Shown: positions 21,701 to 31,055, numbered from the stretch's first letter. The stretch: 64,000 nt of DNA from Elephas maximus indicus (GCF_024166365.1 NC_064831.1:53507768-53571767); one strand, 5' to 3'. The notes: a model not told the origin generated them from the letters alone. A program made the numbers and translations.

Positions 21701-22808
21701 CTTCAGGGCCTTGTTGACCAACTAAGTAGATCACTGTGTTCCTACCCATCCTAGCATCACCACACTTATAATTATTCTGTCCTAGCAATCATCACAATTT
21801 GTAATTATTTGACTTATTCATTAGCTGCCTCCCTTACTAGCATATAAGCTCAATTAGGGTAGAGACTTTGGGCCTCACTTTCGTGTTCCCGGGACCTAGT
21901 GTGGCACCTGCTACATTGTGGCACTCACCAGTTTTCTTCAATGAATAAACTTCTGGGACCCACAGCAGTTTGGAAGCTGAAAAAGAGATGCGATTCCCTC
22001 ATGTCCTCTTCAATACAAAGGGCATCCCATTACCTAAAGTAATTTGGGCTTGACTTATTTTCTTGCAAATTCTAAAAGCCAGTTTAATTAACAGAAATGA
22101 GCTTAAATCGGGGCCCAGATTATAGAACATATATCTTCTATTGGGTTTTCCAGTGGGTTCTGACTTCTGACTATCTTTTAGCGTTCCCATTTGAACACAG
22201 CAAAGCACAGGACCTAGAGGGCAGTGTTTGTTGACTAGGTTAATTCATTAGTTCTGTGTGTCTTTTGTGGTCTCAGTGCTCCTCAACAAAGGAGCCCTGG
22301 TGGTGCGGTGGCTAAGCACTCGGCTGCTAACCAGAAGGTTGGCAATTTGAACCCGCCAGTTGCTCCTTGGAAGAAAGATGTGGCAGTCTGCTTCTGGGAA
22401 GATTACAGCCTTGGAAACCCTATAGGGCAGGACTACTCTGTCCTATAGAGTCGTTATGAGTTGGAATCGATAACGGCAATGGGCTTTTTGGATTTGGCTC
22501 CTCAACAGCGACAGACATTGTATGTTCAATGAAAGAGACCCAGCTGTTGAAAGCATTCCATGTTATCCTTCATCTGGGTTACTGTACGTGTTTCATAAGT
22601 TTGCCGTTATTACCCAAGCTGATTTCTTTTTCCTTTGCAGACTTTCCTAAGTCCTCAGTATGGGATAAACCTGGTGTTATCATACACAATCATGGTGCTC
22701 ATGGGTATCTGGGCATTCTTCGTTGCTGGAGGCTCCTGCCGAACCCTGAAGCTCTGCCTGCTCTGCCAAGACAAGGACTTCCTTCTTTTCAGCCAGCGTT
22801 CCAGATAA
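3598..22808 (+). CDS. APH1B: APH1B, gamma-secretase subunit APH-1B (complete, six coding exons)
   Basis: This gene encodes the multi-pass scaffold subunit of gamma-secretase, the membrane protease complex that cuts APP, Notch and other type I proteins. The joined coding exons are 3598-3710, 5386-5556, 8516-8586, 9595-9717, 18355-18482 and 22641-22808. They total 774 nt, or 257 residues plus TAA, the length I remember for human APH-1B. Every junction has GT/AG signals and the reading phase is kept throughout. The protein starts MTAAVFFGCAFIAFGPAFAL and ends in LLFSQRSR, with seven hydrophobic segments expected for the family. The GxxxGxxxG assembly motif is visible at about G121, G125 and G129. 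The two conserved membrane histidines are at about H170 (LLHIFWG) and H196 (LTHLLVS), equivalent to APH1A H171 and H197. The ATG lies in a CpG island. No frameshift or premature stop is seen. The identification is firm because the whole protein aligns with my recollection of human APH1B. Confidence 0.97.
4089..4255. repeat. MER5-like (hAT) fragment in APH1B intron 1
   Basis: GTTAGAATCACCTGGGACC, later CCCAGGTGATTCAGGTGTGC, is the usual MER5-family pattern. The copy is old. Confidence 0.55.
4391..4410. repeat. (CTCC)n microsatellite
   Basis: About five uninterrupted CTCC units in APH1B intron 1. Confidence 0.9.
4663..4776 (+). repeat. AfroSINE, internally deleted
   Basis: Intact head (GGAGCCCTGGTGGTCCAGTG) and tail (GGCAGTGG then TTTTGGTTTGG). 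About 50 bases of the middle are missing, so the element is only about 114 bases. Confidence 0.85.
5101..5260 (+). repeat. AfroSINE just before APH1B exon 2
   Basis: Near full-length copy ending about 125 bases upstream of exon 2. Its T/G-rich tail is followed by a G run. Confidence 0.88.
5386..5556 (+). CDS. APH1B: APH1B coding exon 2
   Basis: The acceptor is a polypyrimidine/C run followed by ATCAG|AGC, and the donor is AA|GTAAGT. The exon codes for about residues 38-94, including AFFWLVSLLLSSLVWF (second membrane segment), the loop HKDGPVQKYLL and FRFAYYRLLK. Compared with human from memory, the loop has changed (WFIAGTITGHKD against WFMARVITDNKD). Confidence 0.96.
5735..5930 (+). repeat. 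Ancient interspersed mammalian repeat
   Basis: Text of the type TGCCAGGCACTATCGTAGGT then ACTGGGGATACA and CATGGAGCTTATATTCTAGG. It belongs to a common old mammalian repeat (MIR/L2-age) whose exact family I cannot name with certainty. Confidence 0.5.
7008..7522 (+). mobile_element. Solo LTR (MaLR-like) with target-site duplication
   Basis: The element runs from TGTGGATTGAAC to GGTGACTAAGACA, so it has TG...CA ends. It is flanked by the perfect 5-bp duplication GTGGT (7003-7007 and 7523-7527). A TATA-like GATATAAAAGAGAG lies inside, and the 3' part has a degraded poly(A)-signal region (AGTAAATTTCTGTTTG). A relative starts at 63602. No internal retroviral sequence remains. It sits in APH1B intron 2 in the same orientation as the gene. 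Confidence 0.8.
7971..8086 (-). repeat. AfroSINE fragment
   Basis: Minus-strand copy with CCCTATAGAACAGAGTAGAA, GGTTTCCAAGGAGC and GCGCCAACAGGGTTTC. The 3' tail part is missing. Confidence 0.85.
8516..8586 (+). CDS. APH1B: APH1B coding exon 3
   Basis: A short 71-nt exon between TTTTAG| and |GTAAGT. It codes for about residues 95-118 (KANEGLKAINPEETTPSMRL then LAY). The phase in and out agrees with exons 2 and 4. Confidence 0.95.
8834..9040 (+). repeat. AfroSINE, long subfamily
   Basis: Full-length copy with the GAGAAAGTCCTGGCAATCTG internal block of the longer subtype. It ends GACTCAACGGCACCCAACAG in APH1B intron 3. The rest of the intron, 9041-9594, shows nothing I recognise. Confidence 0.9.
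9595..9717 (+). CDS. APH1B: APH1B coding exon 4 (GxxxG motif)
   Basis: The acceptor is TCTTCAG| and the donor is |GTAGGT. The exon codes for about residues 119-159. SGLGFGIMSGVFSFVN carries the GxxxGxxxG motif that APH-1 proteins need for assembly with nicastrin and presenilin. It is followed by the strongly conserved LSDSLGPGTVGIHGDSPQFF. Confidence 0.97.
10149..10558 (-). mobile_element. L1 3'-end insertion with 15-bp target-site duplication
   Basis: Antisense L1 3' UTR (ACTTTAGGTGAAGGCTTACA onward) starting after a short poly(T). TTAGCAGTGAATTTT is present at both edges (10134-10148 and 10559-10573). It is a 5'-truncated copy in APH1B intron 4. Similar L1 3' UTR is at 59150-59461. Confidence 0.85.
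10612..11522. mobile_element. 911-bp TIR-flanked DNA transposon-like element
   Basis: The left end CACCCAGTCCTCACTCATAG and the inverted right end CACCTGCTCCTCGCTCATCA match at about 16 of 22 positions. Each end is flanked by TA (10610-10611 and 11523-11524), the Tc1/mariner/pogo target. The middle (10800-11390) is GC-rich and has no transposase frame, so it looks non-autonomous. The family (Tigger-like) is inferred. Confidence 0.6.
11757..12190 (-). mobile_element. MaLR-like LTR fragment
   Basis: TGTCTTAGTTATCTAGTGCTGCC at one end and GGTGGCCACAATTCAGTCCA near the other is the reverse of an LTR ending in a poly(A) and a CTAAGACA terminus. It is related to the LTR at 7008-7522. Confidence 0.6.
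12217..12370 (-). repeat. AfroSINE
   Basis: Starts AAAACCTGTTGCCATCAAG and ends GCGCCACCAGGGCTCC. Confidence 0.9.
13128..13188 (+). repeat. 5'-truncated AfroSINE with target-site duplication
   Basis: Only the 3' 60 bases (GTCGGAATCGACTCGACGGC then the tail) were inserted. AAAGTCTAT flanks both sides (13119-13127 and 13189-13197). Confidence 0.85.
13364..13555 (+). repeat. AfroSINE, diverged long subtype
   Basis: CAGGGTGGTGCAAATGGTTAA head with a duplicated GCTAACTGA block, ending CGCCAGGAGTCGGAATC. Confidence 0.8.
13562..15050 (-). mobile_element. RTE-class LINE, 5' part with endonuclease fragment
   Basis: On the minus strand the region near 14620-14395 codes for the AP-endonuclease-like block MNYNLGKLEAVKNEMECLKI followed by NILGITELKWTG, characteristic of the RTE/BovB clade. 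The downstream part (14390-13562) matches the RTE reverse-transcriptase region only in broken frames. An A/T tract at 14222-14250 interrupts it. It is degenerate and cannot be active. Confidence 0.85.
15538..16030 (-). repeat. Ancient L1M 3' region, interrupted by a MER5-like element
   Basis: L1M text (TTATCCATTCTGGTGTTGATGG) at 15538-15715 resumes at about 15883-16030 (CAGACTTAAATTCTTGCC). Between them is a hAT MER5-like copy (15722-15880). Confidence 0.65.
15722..15880. mobile_element. MER5A-like hAT element inside L1M
   Basis: GGGGTTCTCAAATTTGAGTG, CATCACAACACCTGAGGGC and ATTTGGGTTTCTAACG follow the MER5A pattern. The flanks CTCTAGAG and CTCTAGCT look like a decayed 8-bp duplication. Confidence 0.6.
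16283..16440 (-). repeat. AfroSINE
   Basis: Starts CCAAAAACCCTTTGCCGTCAAG and ends GCTACCAGGGCTCC. Confidence 0.92.
16638..17656 (+). mobile_element. RTE-class LINE 3' part with 11-bp target-site duplication
   Basis: A 5'-truncated copy of about 1 kb flanked by AGATGGTCTCT (16627-16637 and 17657-17667). It retains broken reverse-transcriptase text, including a catalytic block that reads Y-T-D-D-T-T-L-I-A-E near 16895-16925 (YADD expected). The C-terminal frame 17299-17634 includes ILWTCYQEGPVLGEGH and HRKRGRPSTRWIDTVA. The 3' end is GGCACTTCACAACAAC. Frames are broken, so it is dead. It lies in APH1B intron 4. Confidence 0.88.
18355..18482 (+). CDS. APH1B: APH1B coding exon 5 (conserved histidines)
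   Basis: The acceptor is CTTTCAG| and the donor is CTG|GTAAGT. The exon codes for about residues 160-202: MTLVIILLHIFWGIVFFDGC followed by a basic loop and VVVLTHLLVSAL. It holds both conserved intramembrane histidines. The last codon is Leu where I remember Gln in human APH1B. Confidence 0.96.
18586..18769 (-). repeat. Ancient L1M fragment, left part
   Basis: AAAAGTACACAAATCCAAAG, TACATCTTGATGAGTTTTCG and related text of old L1 3' regions. It continues after the RTE insertion at about 20325. Confidence 0.6.
18770..20324 (+). mobile_element. RTE-class LINE, long 3' copy inside L1M
   Basis: About 1.55 kb of RTE reverse-transcriptase region with fragments such as LELTEYQSRCFNKHMQRWER (18777 onward) and the palm block near 19498-19520. 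It ends GGCACATAACAACAACAAC. It carries many stops and small deletions, and an exact 71-bp tandem duplication at 19971-20112. It splits an older L1M element. Confidence 0.88.
19971..20112 (+). repeat. Exact 71-bp tandem duplication within the RTE LINE
   Basis: The unit starting AGAATGCTCCTTAGAAGCC and ending TCAGGAGGGACC occurs at 19971-20041 and again at 20042-20112 without any difference that I can see. Confidence 0.95.
20325..21000 (-). repeat. Ancient L1M 3' region, right part
   Basis: CTGTTCAAATCTTTTGCCC, CCTTTGTCAGATGTATGTA and TTTTGAGGGTTCTTTATGTA are standard reversed L1 ORF2/3' end text. It is highly diverged. Confidence 0.75.
21240..21960 (-). repeat. L2 LINE 3' region
   Basis: CTCCCCTACCTAAAGCCCTTC, GGAGGTCTCAAATTTCACTTC and AAGCTCAATTAGGGTAGAGAC, then TTCAATGAATAAAC, follow the L2 3' end. 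It lies in APH1B intron 5. The many open frames here are repeat noise. Confidence 0.6.
22289..22496 (+). repeat. AfroSINE with 11-bp target-site duplication
   Basis: Full-length long-subtype copy flanked by GCTCCTCAACA (22278-22288 and 22497-22507). It lies about 145 bases upstream of the last APH1B exon. Confidence 0.93.
22641..22808 (+). CDS. APH1B: APH1B last coding exon with stop codon
   Basis: The acceptor is CCTTTGCAG|. The exon codes for residues 203-257, including YGINLVLSYTIMVLMGIWAF (seventh membrane segment), AGGSCRTLKLCLLCQDK and FSQRSR, then TAA at 22806-22808. The C-terminal cysteine-rich tail matches APH1B rather than the longer APH1A tail. Confidence 0.96.
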   Translation, partial: TFLSPQYGINLVLSYTIMVLMGIWAFFVAGGSCRTLKLCLLCQDKDFLLFSQRSR

Positions 22809-25800
22809 CCTCTGGGGGGCAGCACCTCCCAAGCAGCAGGCTGCTTCTTGGGAGGAAGCACAACTGTGCCTTTTTCTAAAAGTCTCGTTTCCTGGTGGAA
22901 CTTAGAAAAAAAAGAAACTATCTAGATATGAGCCCCACTCATGTGGCTTTCATGCCACAGCTGTCCCGAAAGGATCCATCACTGGCGTGCATCCCACTGC
23001 ACATTAGAACTGCCTGGGAGCGTAAAGAAGGCCACACCCTCCAGATTGACCTGGCTTGGGCATTTGGTGTTTTTGAACCACCAGGGCCCGTGAGTGGAAC
23101 TACAGAGAATGCCGTATGGAAGTAAGAATCAGGAGCTCAGCTGCCTCTTAACTTGGGCTGGGCGAGCAAATACCTGAATGTCAAATTCTGGTTAGCCTCT
23201 GTCTTTTCATATTCTGAGGTCACAGAAGGCTAAAGGGCTATCATCTCTGTGATCTGCCTTCACCTGTGTCACCCGCACCCTGTGGTGTGAGAACATGGTG
23301 GGCTGTGCTTCTAAATATGCCGTCTGTCCTACGATGACTTAGCCAAAGTGAGATACTGATTAATAAGCTATATTTCTGGAAGTTTTTCCCATTCTAGATT
23401 GTTCTTTTTGAGGCATTACATTGGTTTTGAGCGTAGGTTCAGTTTCTTTAAAAAAATTGCTTTCTGATTCCCTGGGAAGGCGATACAGGATCAAACTTAT
23501 TTCGTGCAGTCTTTGCTCCATTTAAGGTTTTTCATGGCTCTGCCCAAAGGCCATCAGCTGTAGTGCGTAACATTGGCGTGCTTGTCGCTGGGTTAGTGGA
23601 GGTGGAGTCCAGTGTTTACCTCATGATGTGCTAGGAGCTAAGTGATGTGCTCAGGACAGACTTCCCTGGAGTTGGAGGATGGTTAACCCAAACCTGGAGT
23701 AAAGCCATCAGGGTGATGTTGAAACTTTTATTTTGCTTCTGTGATGCTATACTCAATAACACTTTTCCCCAAAATGGAGTAGTATACAATTGAAAATATA
23801 TCTTAAATTGCCAAATTTATGCTTTTATATAACCCATGTAGTCCTTAGATCTAGTAAATTCTGTGGGGTTTGGTAGCAAATACAGCATTCTTATTATACG
23901 AAGACCCAAGGTGTTCATTCAGCTTCTAAACAACCCTTTGATTTCCTTTGTAAAGAAATGGCAGTGAGTTGTGCCTATACCAGCTAGAAATTGTTCTCAG
24001 TGGATGGCTTTGGGGGAGCTGGTAGTGTGAAAGGAAAAATACCAACACATTAAAACGATCCTTCAGCAAGTCCCACATGCACAGTAGAGCATCCAAAAGA
24101 CGTAGGAGCAGCAATGAGAGGGCTCAGCAGTGACAACGACAGATGAATTGGAGATTGACGAGCAAGTTCAAAACAGAAACGTGGCCAACATTTTTGGGCT
24201 GGCCACATGCCATTCCAGGGACCAGAACTTCCTTATGTGTGAACTAGACTTTTATCAGTGAACAACATTCCCGCCTCTCCCCAGTGTTTCTTACTAGAAT
24301 ATCTCGATCTAGCGATTCCACAGGAGAAGGGTTTCTAGCAAGGTTGTAAACTGTAAGCAATTATAGCCATTCCCTAAAGTTTACTTCAGCATTAATGCCA
24401 GCGCTTCCATTGGCTTTTGTAATTTCCCAGCTTGACAGAGCATTCTCCTTGGACTAGAAGAGTCGAAGACATAGAGACCGAAGAGTGGAATTTACTATGC
24501 AGAGTTAAGGGGAGGAGAATAAGATACTCACTGGACTGGAATTAATTCTTATCAGACCATGGTACTCTTTGATGAGTAGAATTACTACTCAATGACAAAT
24601 GTCTTAAACGGATAGATAAAAATTGTTGTTGATTTGGAAAGTATAGAACATCTGAGAATATTACGTATTTAAGCTCTGAGGATGTCTTCTGCACATTAAT
24701 AGCTTAATATTAAGAAGCTGGGCTATTGCAAAAGCTCATTTATAAAAACTTCTCAGGTGAGAAGGAACTTTGACACTGAGACTGTTGTCTTAGTTCAGGA
24801 ACTCATTTGCTACTCCATGGTTGCCCATGAGCAGAGGAGCTTTGTAACGCCAGTCCCTCTTGGAATGTGAGCACCGTCAGCTCAGGACTCGTGTTTCCGA
24901 GGGTCTTGCTTTGCCTCATGCCAGGGAAGCCCAGACAGAGGGTGTGTCTTCCTCTGTTACTGTGTGTGTATTTTTTTTGGCCTTTGTTATCTATAATGAG
25001 CTTTCTGAGCCCTGTAAGTGTTTGGTGAGGTGAAGATGGTGGGGATGTCGTCTGCCGTCCTCCAGGCAGGATTTTCTCTGTTTGGAGGGAAGTTGTGGCT
25101 GTCCTTAAAGTTGACCTTGAAATTGTATTGTCACAGCGCTGGCACGCATTGGTGTGTGAATGATAGAGATGAATTTCGCTGCTGTCTAATAGAAGCTATG
25201 TTTATTTCTTCTTCTGTATTTATTCTTAATTCATTCGAATGAATAGTCCTAACTGGAGAAGTTGTTTTACTCTGCCCTGGCCTTCTGACGGGCAGCACAG
25301 TCATAGCAGTCTTGAGCATCTTGATGAAAGTGACGGCGGAAAGGAATACATGATGGTACCTGCCGATGGCATAGAAGATGGCTGTGTTCCCGATGTGAAT
25401 ATTTTCATTCTCAAGCACGTTGTAATGCTTGCGTGAATGGCAGATTCACACCTAAAGTGCTGGGTGTTCTCTTCCATAGAGTTGAAGCAGTATGTGCAGT
25501 GGCGACACAAGCTTCCTCCGACCTAGGGCTCTTTCCCCTGGTGTTCACCTGGCCGCAGATGGGGGATGTGCAGTCAGCGAGGGCTCACGGGGACGCTCCG
25601 TTAGCTGACCAGCAAGGGCAGCAGCCTGGCTCGGGCATCAGCAGCCGGCCTCTCTGGGAAGAATCCCCGTGAGAGGGCTGGCTTGTGTTAGCCATGTTTT
25701 TCCTGGGCCCCACCATCCCTCACTCCAGGTAGACAGGAAGATGCCAAAACAAAACAATTTTAAAATGGTTTGCTTCAAATATTTTGTTTATGACTGCAGT

Positions 25801-26062
25801 GTTTACGTTTCTCATTTAGTAATTATATACATTTCTCATTTAGTGATTATATAATAATTATTTTATAATAATTTAAAAAGTAATGCTTCATTCTATTAAA
25901 ATTTAATGCTAAGAGAGGTGGGTACTATCTATCTCTTTGTAAAATATGTAACACTTATGTAGTTTTACTCTTATGTCATGCTTACTTCCACTGTCAAACC
26001 TTGCGTTCCATACGTAACACAGCAGAATCTCTGCAGACCTGTGTTTCTCAGTGAACAATAAA
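22809..26062 (+). other. APH1B: Probable APH1B 3' UTR with candidate polyadenylation signal
   Basis: About 3.25 kb follows the stop codon without any recognisable SINE, LINE or exon, unlike the repeat-filled introns. The first plain AATAAA on this strand is at 26057-26062, which I take as a candidate 3' end. ATTAAA variants occur earlier (for example near 24049), so shorter transcripts are possible. Confidence 0.5.
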
Positions 26063-27062
26063 ATGATTGATTGGCACCACTCGTTCCCATGTTTCCTCTT
26101 TGGAGTCTGCATCCCTCAGTATCTGTTACTCCTGCAGTTTTTGTCTTAGAAAACTTGTCTGTACATTCTGTCTGTTATCACTGATCAGTTCTGAGTCCTT
26201 TTTCAAAGAGAAAGCCTTTGATACCTGACTTAAAATTCATGAGGTGTGTTTCATTTCTGTTTGTTCAGAGACAAGACGGTTTGTGCAGAGAAGTTCCTTG
26301 AAGTGTTTTAAACCAAGTGGAAGAGATCCGGTCATCCCACTTTGCAAAATCCCTGAAGTAATTATAAAATAGTGGATTTATAAAACGTCATCTAATAGTG
26401 GCCGGCTGGCAGTCTGTTGAGGAGTGTGTGATTTCGTTTCCACTCAGTGACACTGACTGGCCTATAGAGTTCTTTGCGTCTCCTCCCCTGTGCGAAGACA
26501 GTGAAGCAGAGGACCTGAGCTTGGTCTCAACCATCAGACGGGATACGTAGGGAATCGTTATAACCTGAAACTGAAAACCGTATGCTGCCCTCTTAACTAC
26601 ATGGGGTCAGATTGCTAAGGGCAACTGGAAAGATTCCATAGGAACCCTAGAGGGCAGTGAGTTTCTGTTAATGGGGGAGGAACAACTCAGAAAAGGAGGG
26701 TGAGAATGGTCCCACACCTCGAAGAATATATCAGTGCCACTGAATGGTACATGTAGAAACGTTGAATTGGTGTATGTTCTGCTGTGTGTATTCTCAACAA
26801 CAACAACAAAAACATATGCTGCCTGTTCACTCTGGTTTGAAATGAGGCTGTTACAGGTTTATTTTGACTGTATTATTGGACGACATATCCCTAAGGACCA
26901 AGGGCTCTCTGCTCAGACCCTGTACGCCAGGGGAGAGGCGCACATTCCTTGGGTAACAGCCCAGATCTGTGTGCAGCAATTCCACTGGGCCATCCACATT
27001 GAAATTGTGGCTCTAATTCAGCTGCTGTTTGTTTGGTCGTTGTTATTTGTTTGGTATTTAGA
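26063..27062. other. Intergenic DNA with nothing recognised
   Basis: Between the candidate APH1B 3' end and the next SINE I see no gene, RNA or named repeat. A short CAACAACAACAAAAAC tract is at about 26798. Confidence 0.4.
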
Positions 27063-27240
27063 GGAGCCCTGGAGGTCTAGTGGTTAAGAGCTATGGCTGC
27101 AAAGCGAAAGGTTGGCAGTTCGAATCCACCAGCCTCTCTCTCTGGAAACCCTGTGGGGCAGCTGTATTGTGCCCTCTAGGGTTGCTATGAGTCGGACTCC
27201 ACTCAATGGCAATGGGCTTGGTTTGGTTTTTTGTTTTTGG
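27063..27240 (+). repeat. AfroSINE
   Basis: GAGCCCTGGAGGTCTAGTGG head and GGGCTTGGTTTGGTTTTTTG tail. Confidence 0.92.
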
Positions 27241-27424
27241 TGTTCAGTTGGAACAGGGATTTCTCTGTGACTGGCCTCGACACACGGGACTTCTCCCCTG
27301 GAAGGAAGTGCGTGTTTTACCTTCACCTCGTGGAAAATGCTGAATAGAAGGAACTACTCACGTGGCCTGTGGCCTCAGACTCCACAGAAAGACTGGGAAT
27401 TTGACACATTTTAAGGTGACCATA

Positions 27425-27630
27425 GGAGCCCTGGTGGCGCAGTACTTAAGCACTTACCTAGTAACTGAAAGGTCAGCGGTTTGAACCTGCCAGCGGCTCC
27501 ATGGGAGAAAGATGTGGCAGTCTGCTTCTGTGAAGATTACAGCTTTGAAAACCCTATGGGACAGTTCTTCTCTGTCCTGTAGGGTCGCTATAAGTAGGAA
27601 GGGACTTGACAGCAACCAGTTTCGTTTTTT
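27425..27630 (+). repeat. AfroSINE with target-site duplication
   Basis: Full-length copy. TAAGGTGACC flanks it (27412-27421 and 27633-27642). Confidence 0.93.
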
Positions 27631-27642
27631 GATAAGGTGACC

Positions 27643-28730
27643 TTAATAGATCATGAGCCCTGAGCAAGTTCTGGCTTTAAGACTGAATGATTTGTAGGTG
27701 GTACTTATCACATACCTGTGGATTACTGCGAGTCCCACTTCTGCCTAGTAGTAGAGCCATATAATTTTCAGTGCTCGAGCAAAGTCAGAAATGGGGTTTG
27801 CAGCATGCATTCTGGGCTTATCACGCACAGGGCTCTCTGCCGAGACACTTAGAATGGATGGAAAAGAACAACACAGTGGGGATCTTTGTCCTCATGGAAA
27901 TATAATCTAACTTCACAGGTTAAAACACATAAATATTATTTTAAGGCAATTACAAAATGCACTTGGAAATTATATGGGCTAGAATAGCTTGAATACATAA
28001 AATGATGCTAAAATCTTAGGAGTGGATGAAGGGCACCTGGGTAGTGGGTGTAAGTCAAGAAGAAGAGGCAGAGGACTGGCCCCTAGGGAACATCAGTTGA
28101 GAGGTTGGAAAGGGGAGAAGGAGTAGCCAGGAAGAAAAAGGAAATAAGGGGAGTGTGGGAGCCTGGCAGCCAGGGAAGAAGGCTGCCCAATGGTGCTGAT
28201 AAACAAGATGAGGACTGAACATTGTTCATTGCATATGGTGAGAGGGAACTTGTTGGTGACCTTGATGAAAGCAATTTCAATGCAGAGTTGAGGGTGAACA
28301 CCTGAAAGCAGTGGGAGAAGGGAATAAGGAAGTAGAGACAGTACATAGAATAGAGATAACCATATTGTAGAGGAATGGGGTGGTAGCCTGAGGGGCAAGT
28401 GGGAGCCAGAGAGGGGGCATGACTTTGTTTCTCCCAGTAGGTACCATAGCATCGTGCTTGTGTGAAGATGGGAATGATTCTGTAGAAAGGGAAAAACTGA
28501 AGATGCAGGAGGTGGGGGATGACTGCAGAAGCAAAGTCCCTGAGAAGGGAGGGAAGAGAGGAAGTTTCAGCATTAAATGCTCATATTAGGTAAGTAAAAA
28601 GGATGAAAGTCAGTGATTGGAGAAACTAAGTTCTGCCACTTAAAAAGCTAGAAAAAAGAACAAAATAAACCTAGAGCAAGCAGGAGAAAGGAATAATAAA
28701 GGGACGGGCATAAATTAAAAAAAAAAAAGG
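27643..28730. other. Intergenic DNA, purine-rich in the second half
   Basis: From about 28040 to 28560 the plus strand is strongly A/G-rich, which yields long pyrimidine-coded open frames on the minus strand (28083-28573) of no coding quality. It may be an old repeat, but I cannot assign a family. Confidence 0.4.
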
Positions 28731-28734
28731 GAGG

Positions 28735-30640
28735 CAGAAGAATGATGAAATCAATGAAACAAAAAGCTGGCTCTTTGAGAAAAATCAATAAAATTGCTAA
28801 CGCTCTGGCCAGATTAATAAGGAAGAAGGAAGGCACCAATTACAAATATCAGGAGTGAGAGGGAGTATTAAACTAGCAATTCCACACCATTACCACAGAC
28901 TTACCATCCTAGCCGGCACAAAAAGGCCAGAAAAAGAAAGTCACCAGGTCGGGAAGGAAGAGATAAAACTCTTGATTTGCAGGCTATATGATTGTGTAGA
29001 AAATCCTGAGGAAGCTACAAAAAGTCTATTAGAACTAGTAAGCAAGTTTGTCAAGGTCACAGGATGCAAAGTCAGAATGCAAAGATGAGTCCTGTTTATA
29101 CCAGCAACAAACAATGGAAAACTGAAATTGGGTAATTTTCTAGATCTAGTTTGCTTCCCAAACTATCTGCGGTAAAGGACCTTTTTTTTTTTTTTTGTTA
29201 ATTTCCAAAAATGAATGACAAAAATGTGTTAAAGCATAGACATTCAAAATGCAAACCCCAAATTGTTATTATTAGATTCAACAGATATAAAATTGCATTT
29301 CAGTAAATGTAGCCAGAAACAAACATAGGGAAAAAGAAAAAAAATTAGAAAATCGTATACATTTATCAAAAGTGTGTTTATAAGCAATTAATATAGAATC
29401 ATTATACTTAAAACTGTTTGTTCTCTTATAACCGAATGAAATGTGAGTGAAATGGCAGTTCTCCATATTAAATGCCTGTACACACTATGAAAGAATATTC
29501 TGTATAACAATAGTTGAAGTTTTTACATGATGAATGAATTTGCTTCCTCTTGGTTAATTTATCTGAACCATATTGGGTCGCTGACAATGCTACTCTCAGA
29601 GAATAAAACATATCTAAAATGTTTGTCTACCCTACCAGATACCAAAATATATCATAGATCTACAGTAATGGAATTGAATAGAGAGTTCCGCAACCAGCCA
29701 TGTATGTGTGGGAATTTAGCGTATAATAAAATTGACATTTTAGATCAGTGAGGAAAGAATCAGCCATTCAGTAAATGGGCCTGTTTGATTATTTGATTCT
29801 ATTTTGCAAAAAAGAATAAAAGTAGGTCCTTACCTTCACTAAAACCCAACCCAGTGCCGTCGAGTGTATAAAACAAAATCTACATGTATCGAAGATTCAA
29901 ATGAAAAAAAAAACCATAAAAGAGCTAGAAAAATATTAGAATAGTTTTATAGTCTTAAGGTGGAGAGAGTCTTTCAGCATTACACCGAGGCTATAAACCA
30001 CAAAGGGGAAAAATGGGCAAATTTGACTACACAAAGTTAAAAACTGCATAGTAAGAGGCATGCTCAACAAATATTCTTGACATGTATAACAAAGGGTTAT
30101 CACATATAATGTATAAGAAGCTTCAGTAATTGAAAAAAAATTAACAATGCAGCAAAAAAATGATAAAAGAACAAAACATAATCCACAGATAAAATTCAAA
30201 TGGCCAATAAACATAGGCAGAATGTTAAGTCACTAATAAATGCCAAACAAGTAAGTAAATTTTAGGCTATCAGATTGTCCAAGATGAAAAAGATTGATAA
30301 CATCACGGGTTGTTGAACATATGGTAGAAACAGCATGTTGTAGGAATGCAAATTAATACAGCCCTTTTGGGATGTAATTAGGAAAACTTATTAGTATTTA
30401 TAACATTTGAAGATGTGCATGTTTGGAACTAGTGGTTCCTTTTCTAGGAATTTATCCTGTACAGATCCAAGTACACAAGGATCTGTATTGTCTTGTAAAT
30501 AGTAAAGAATTTGCCATAAATGTATATAATGAAGGATTGAAATTAAGATACCATCGAAGAGCAGAACTCTGCACAGCCATTAAAAAAGAAGGACGACACC
30601 CAGAATATGTTAGAAAATGCAAGCAAGGTATAGACCATTC
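28735..30640 (+). mobile_element. Ancient L1M, ORF2 remnant
   Basis: ACAAAAAGCTGGCTCTTTGAG then AAAATCAATAAAATTGC and GCCAGATTAATAAGG is the conserved L1 ORF2 'ELF-K-NK-LA-I' region. Later text (GATCTACAGTAATGG, CACAGATAAAATTCAAATGG) is the ORF2 3' part. All frames are broken. Confidence 0.75.
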
Positions 30641-30890
30641 TTTCATTAGACAAATATTTCTTACGTCAAAATATGCGCAGTGTGCTGGATTCTGAGAGTA
30701 TAACAATGAAGACAGGCATGATCTTAGCCCACACAGAGCACACAATGTGTCCTATTACTCCATTTTATACAAAGTTGAAAGATAACTATAAAAATACACA
30801 CCCACATATATAAAGCCTGGGAAGATAAACACTAAATTGTTAACAATGGCTATTTTGGAAGATAGGATTATGGGGGACTTTCTGCTTTAT

Positions 30891-31055
30891 GGATCTCTGA
30901 TAGTGCAGTGATTTAAGCATTTGGCTGCTAACCAAAAGGTCAGCAGTGGGAATCCACCAGCCGCTCCTTGGAAACACTATGGGGCAGTTCTCTATGAGTT
31001 GGAATCGACTCGGTGGCATCAGGTTTGCGTTTTTTTTGTTTTGTTTTGTTTTGGC
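30891..31055 (+). repeat. AfroSINE with 10-bp target-site duplication
   Basis: Diverged head (GGATCTCTGATAGTGCAGTG). Flanked by TCTGCTTTAT (30881-30890 and 31056-31065). Confidence 0.88.

Noticed and set aside
25131-25510. Two overlapping minus-strand frames with a cysteine/histidine-rich run (CRHCTYCFNS...HFRC) and a longer following frame
   Set aside because: I do not recognise the protein, the two frames need a shift to join, and the region lies in the probable APH1B 3' UTR. A frame of 95 codons is expected by chance in 64 kb. A translated database search would settle it.
28083-28573. Pyrimidine-coded frames rich in Ser, Leu and Pro on the minus strand
   Set aside because: They mirror a purine-rich plus strand, with no conserved motif or splice structure.
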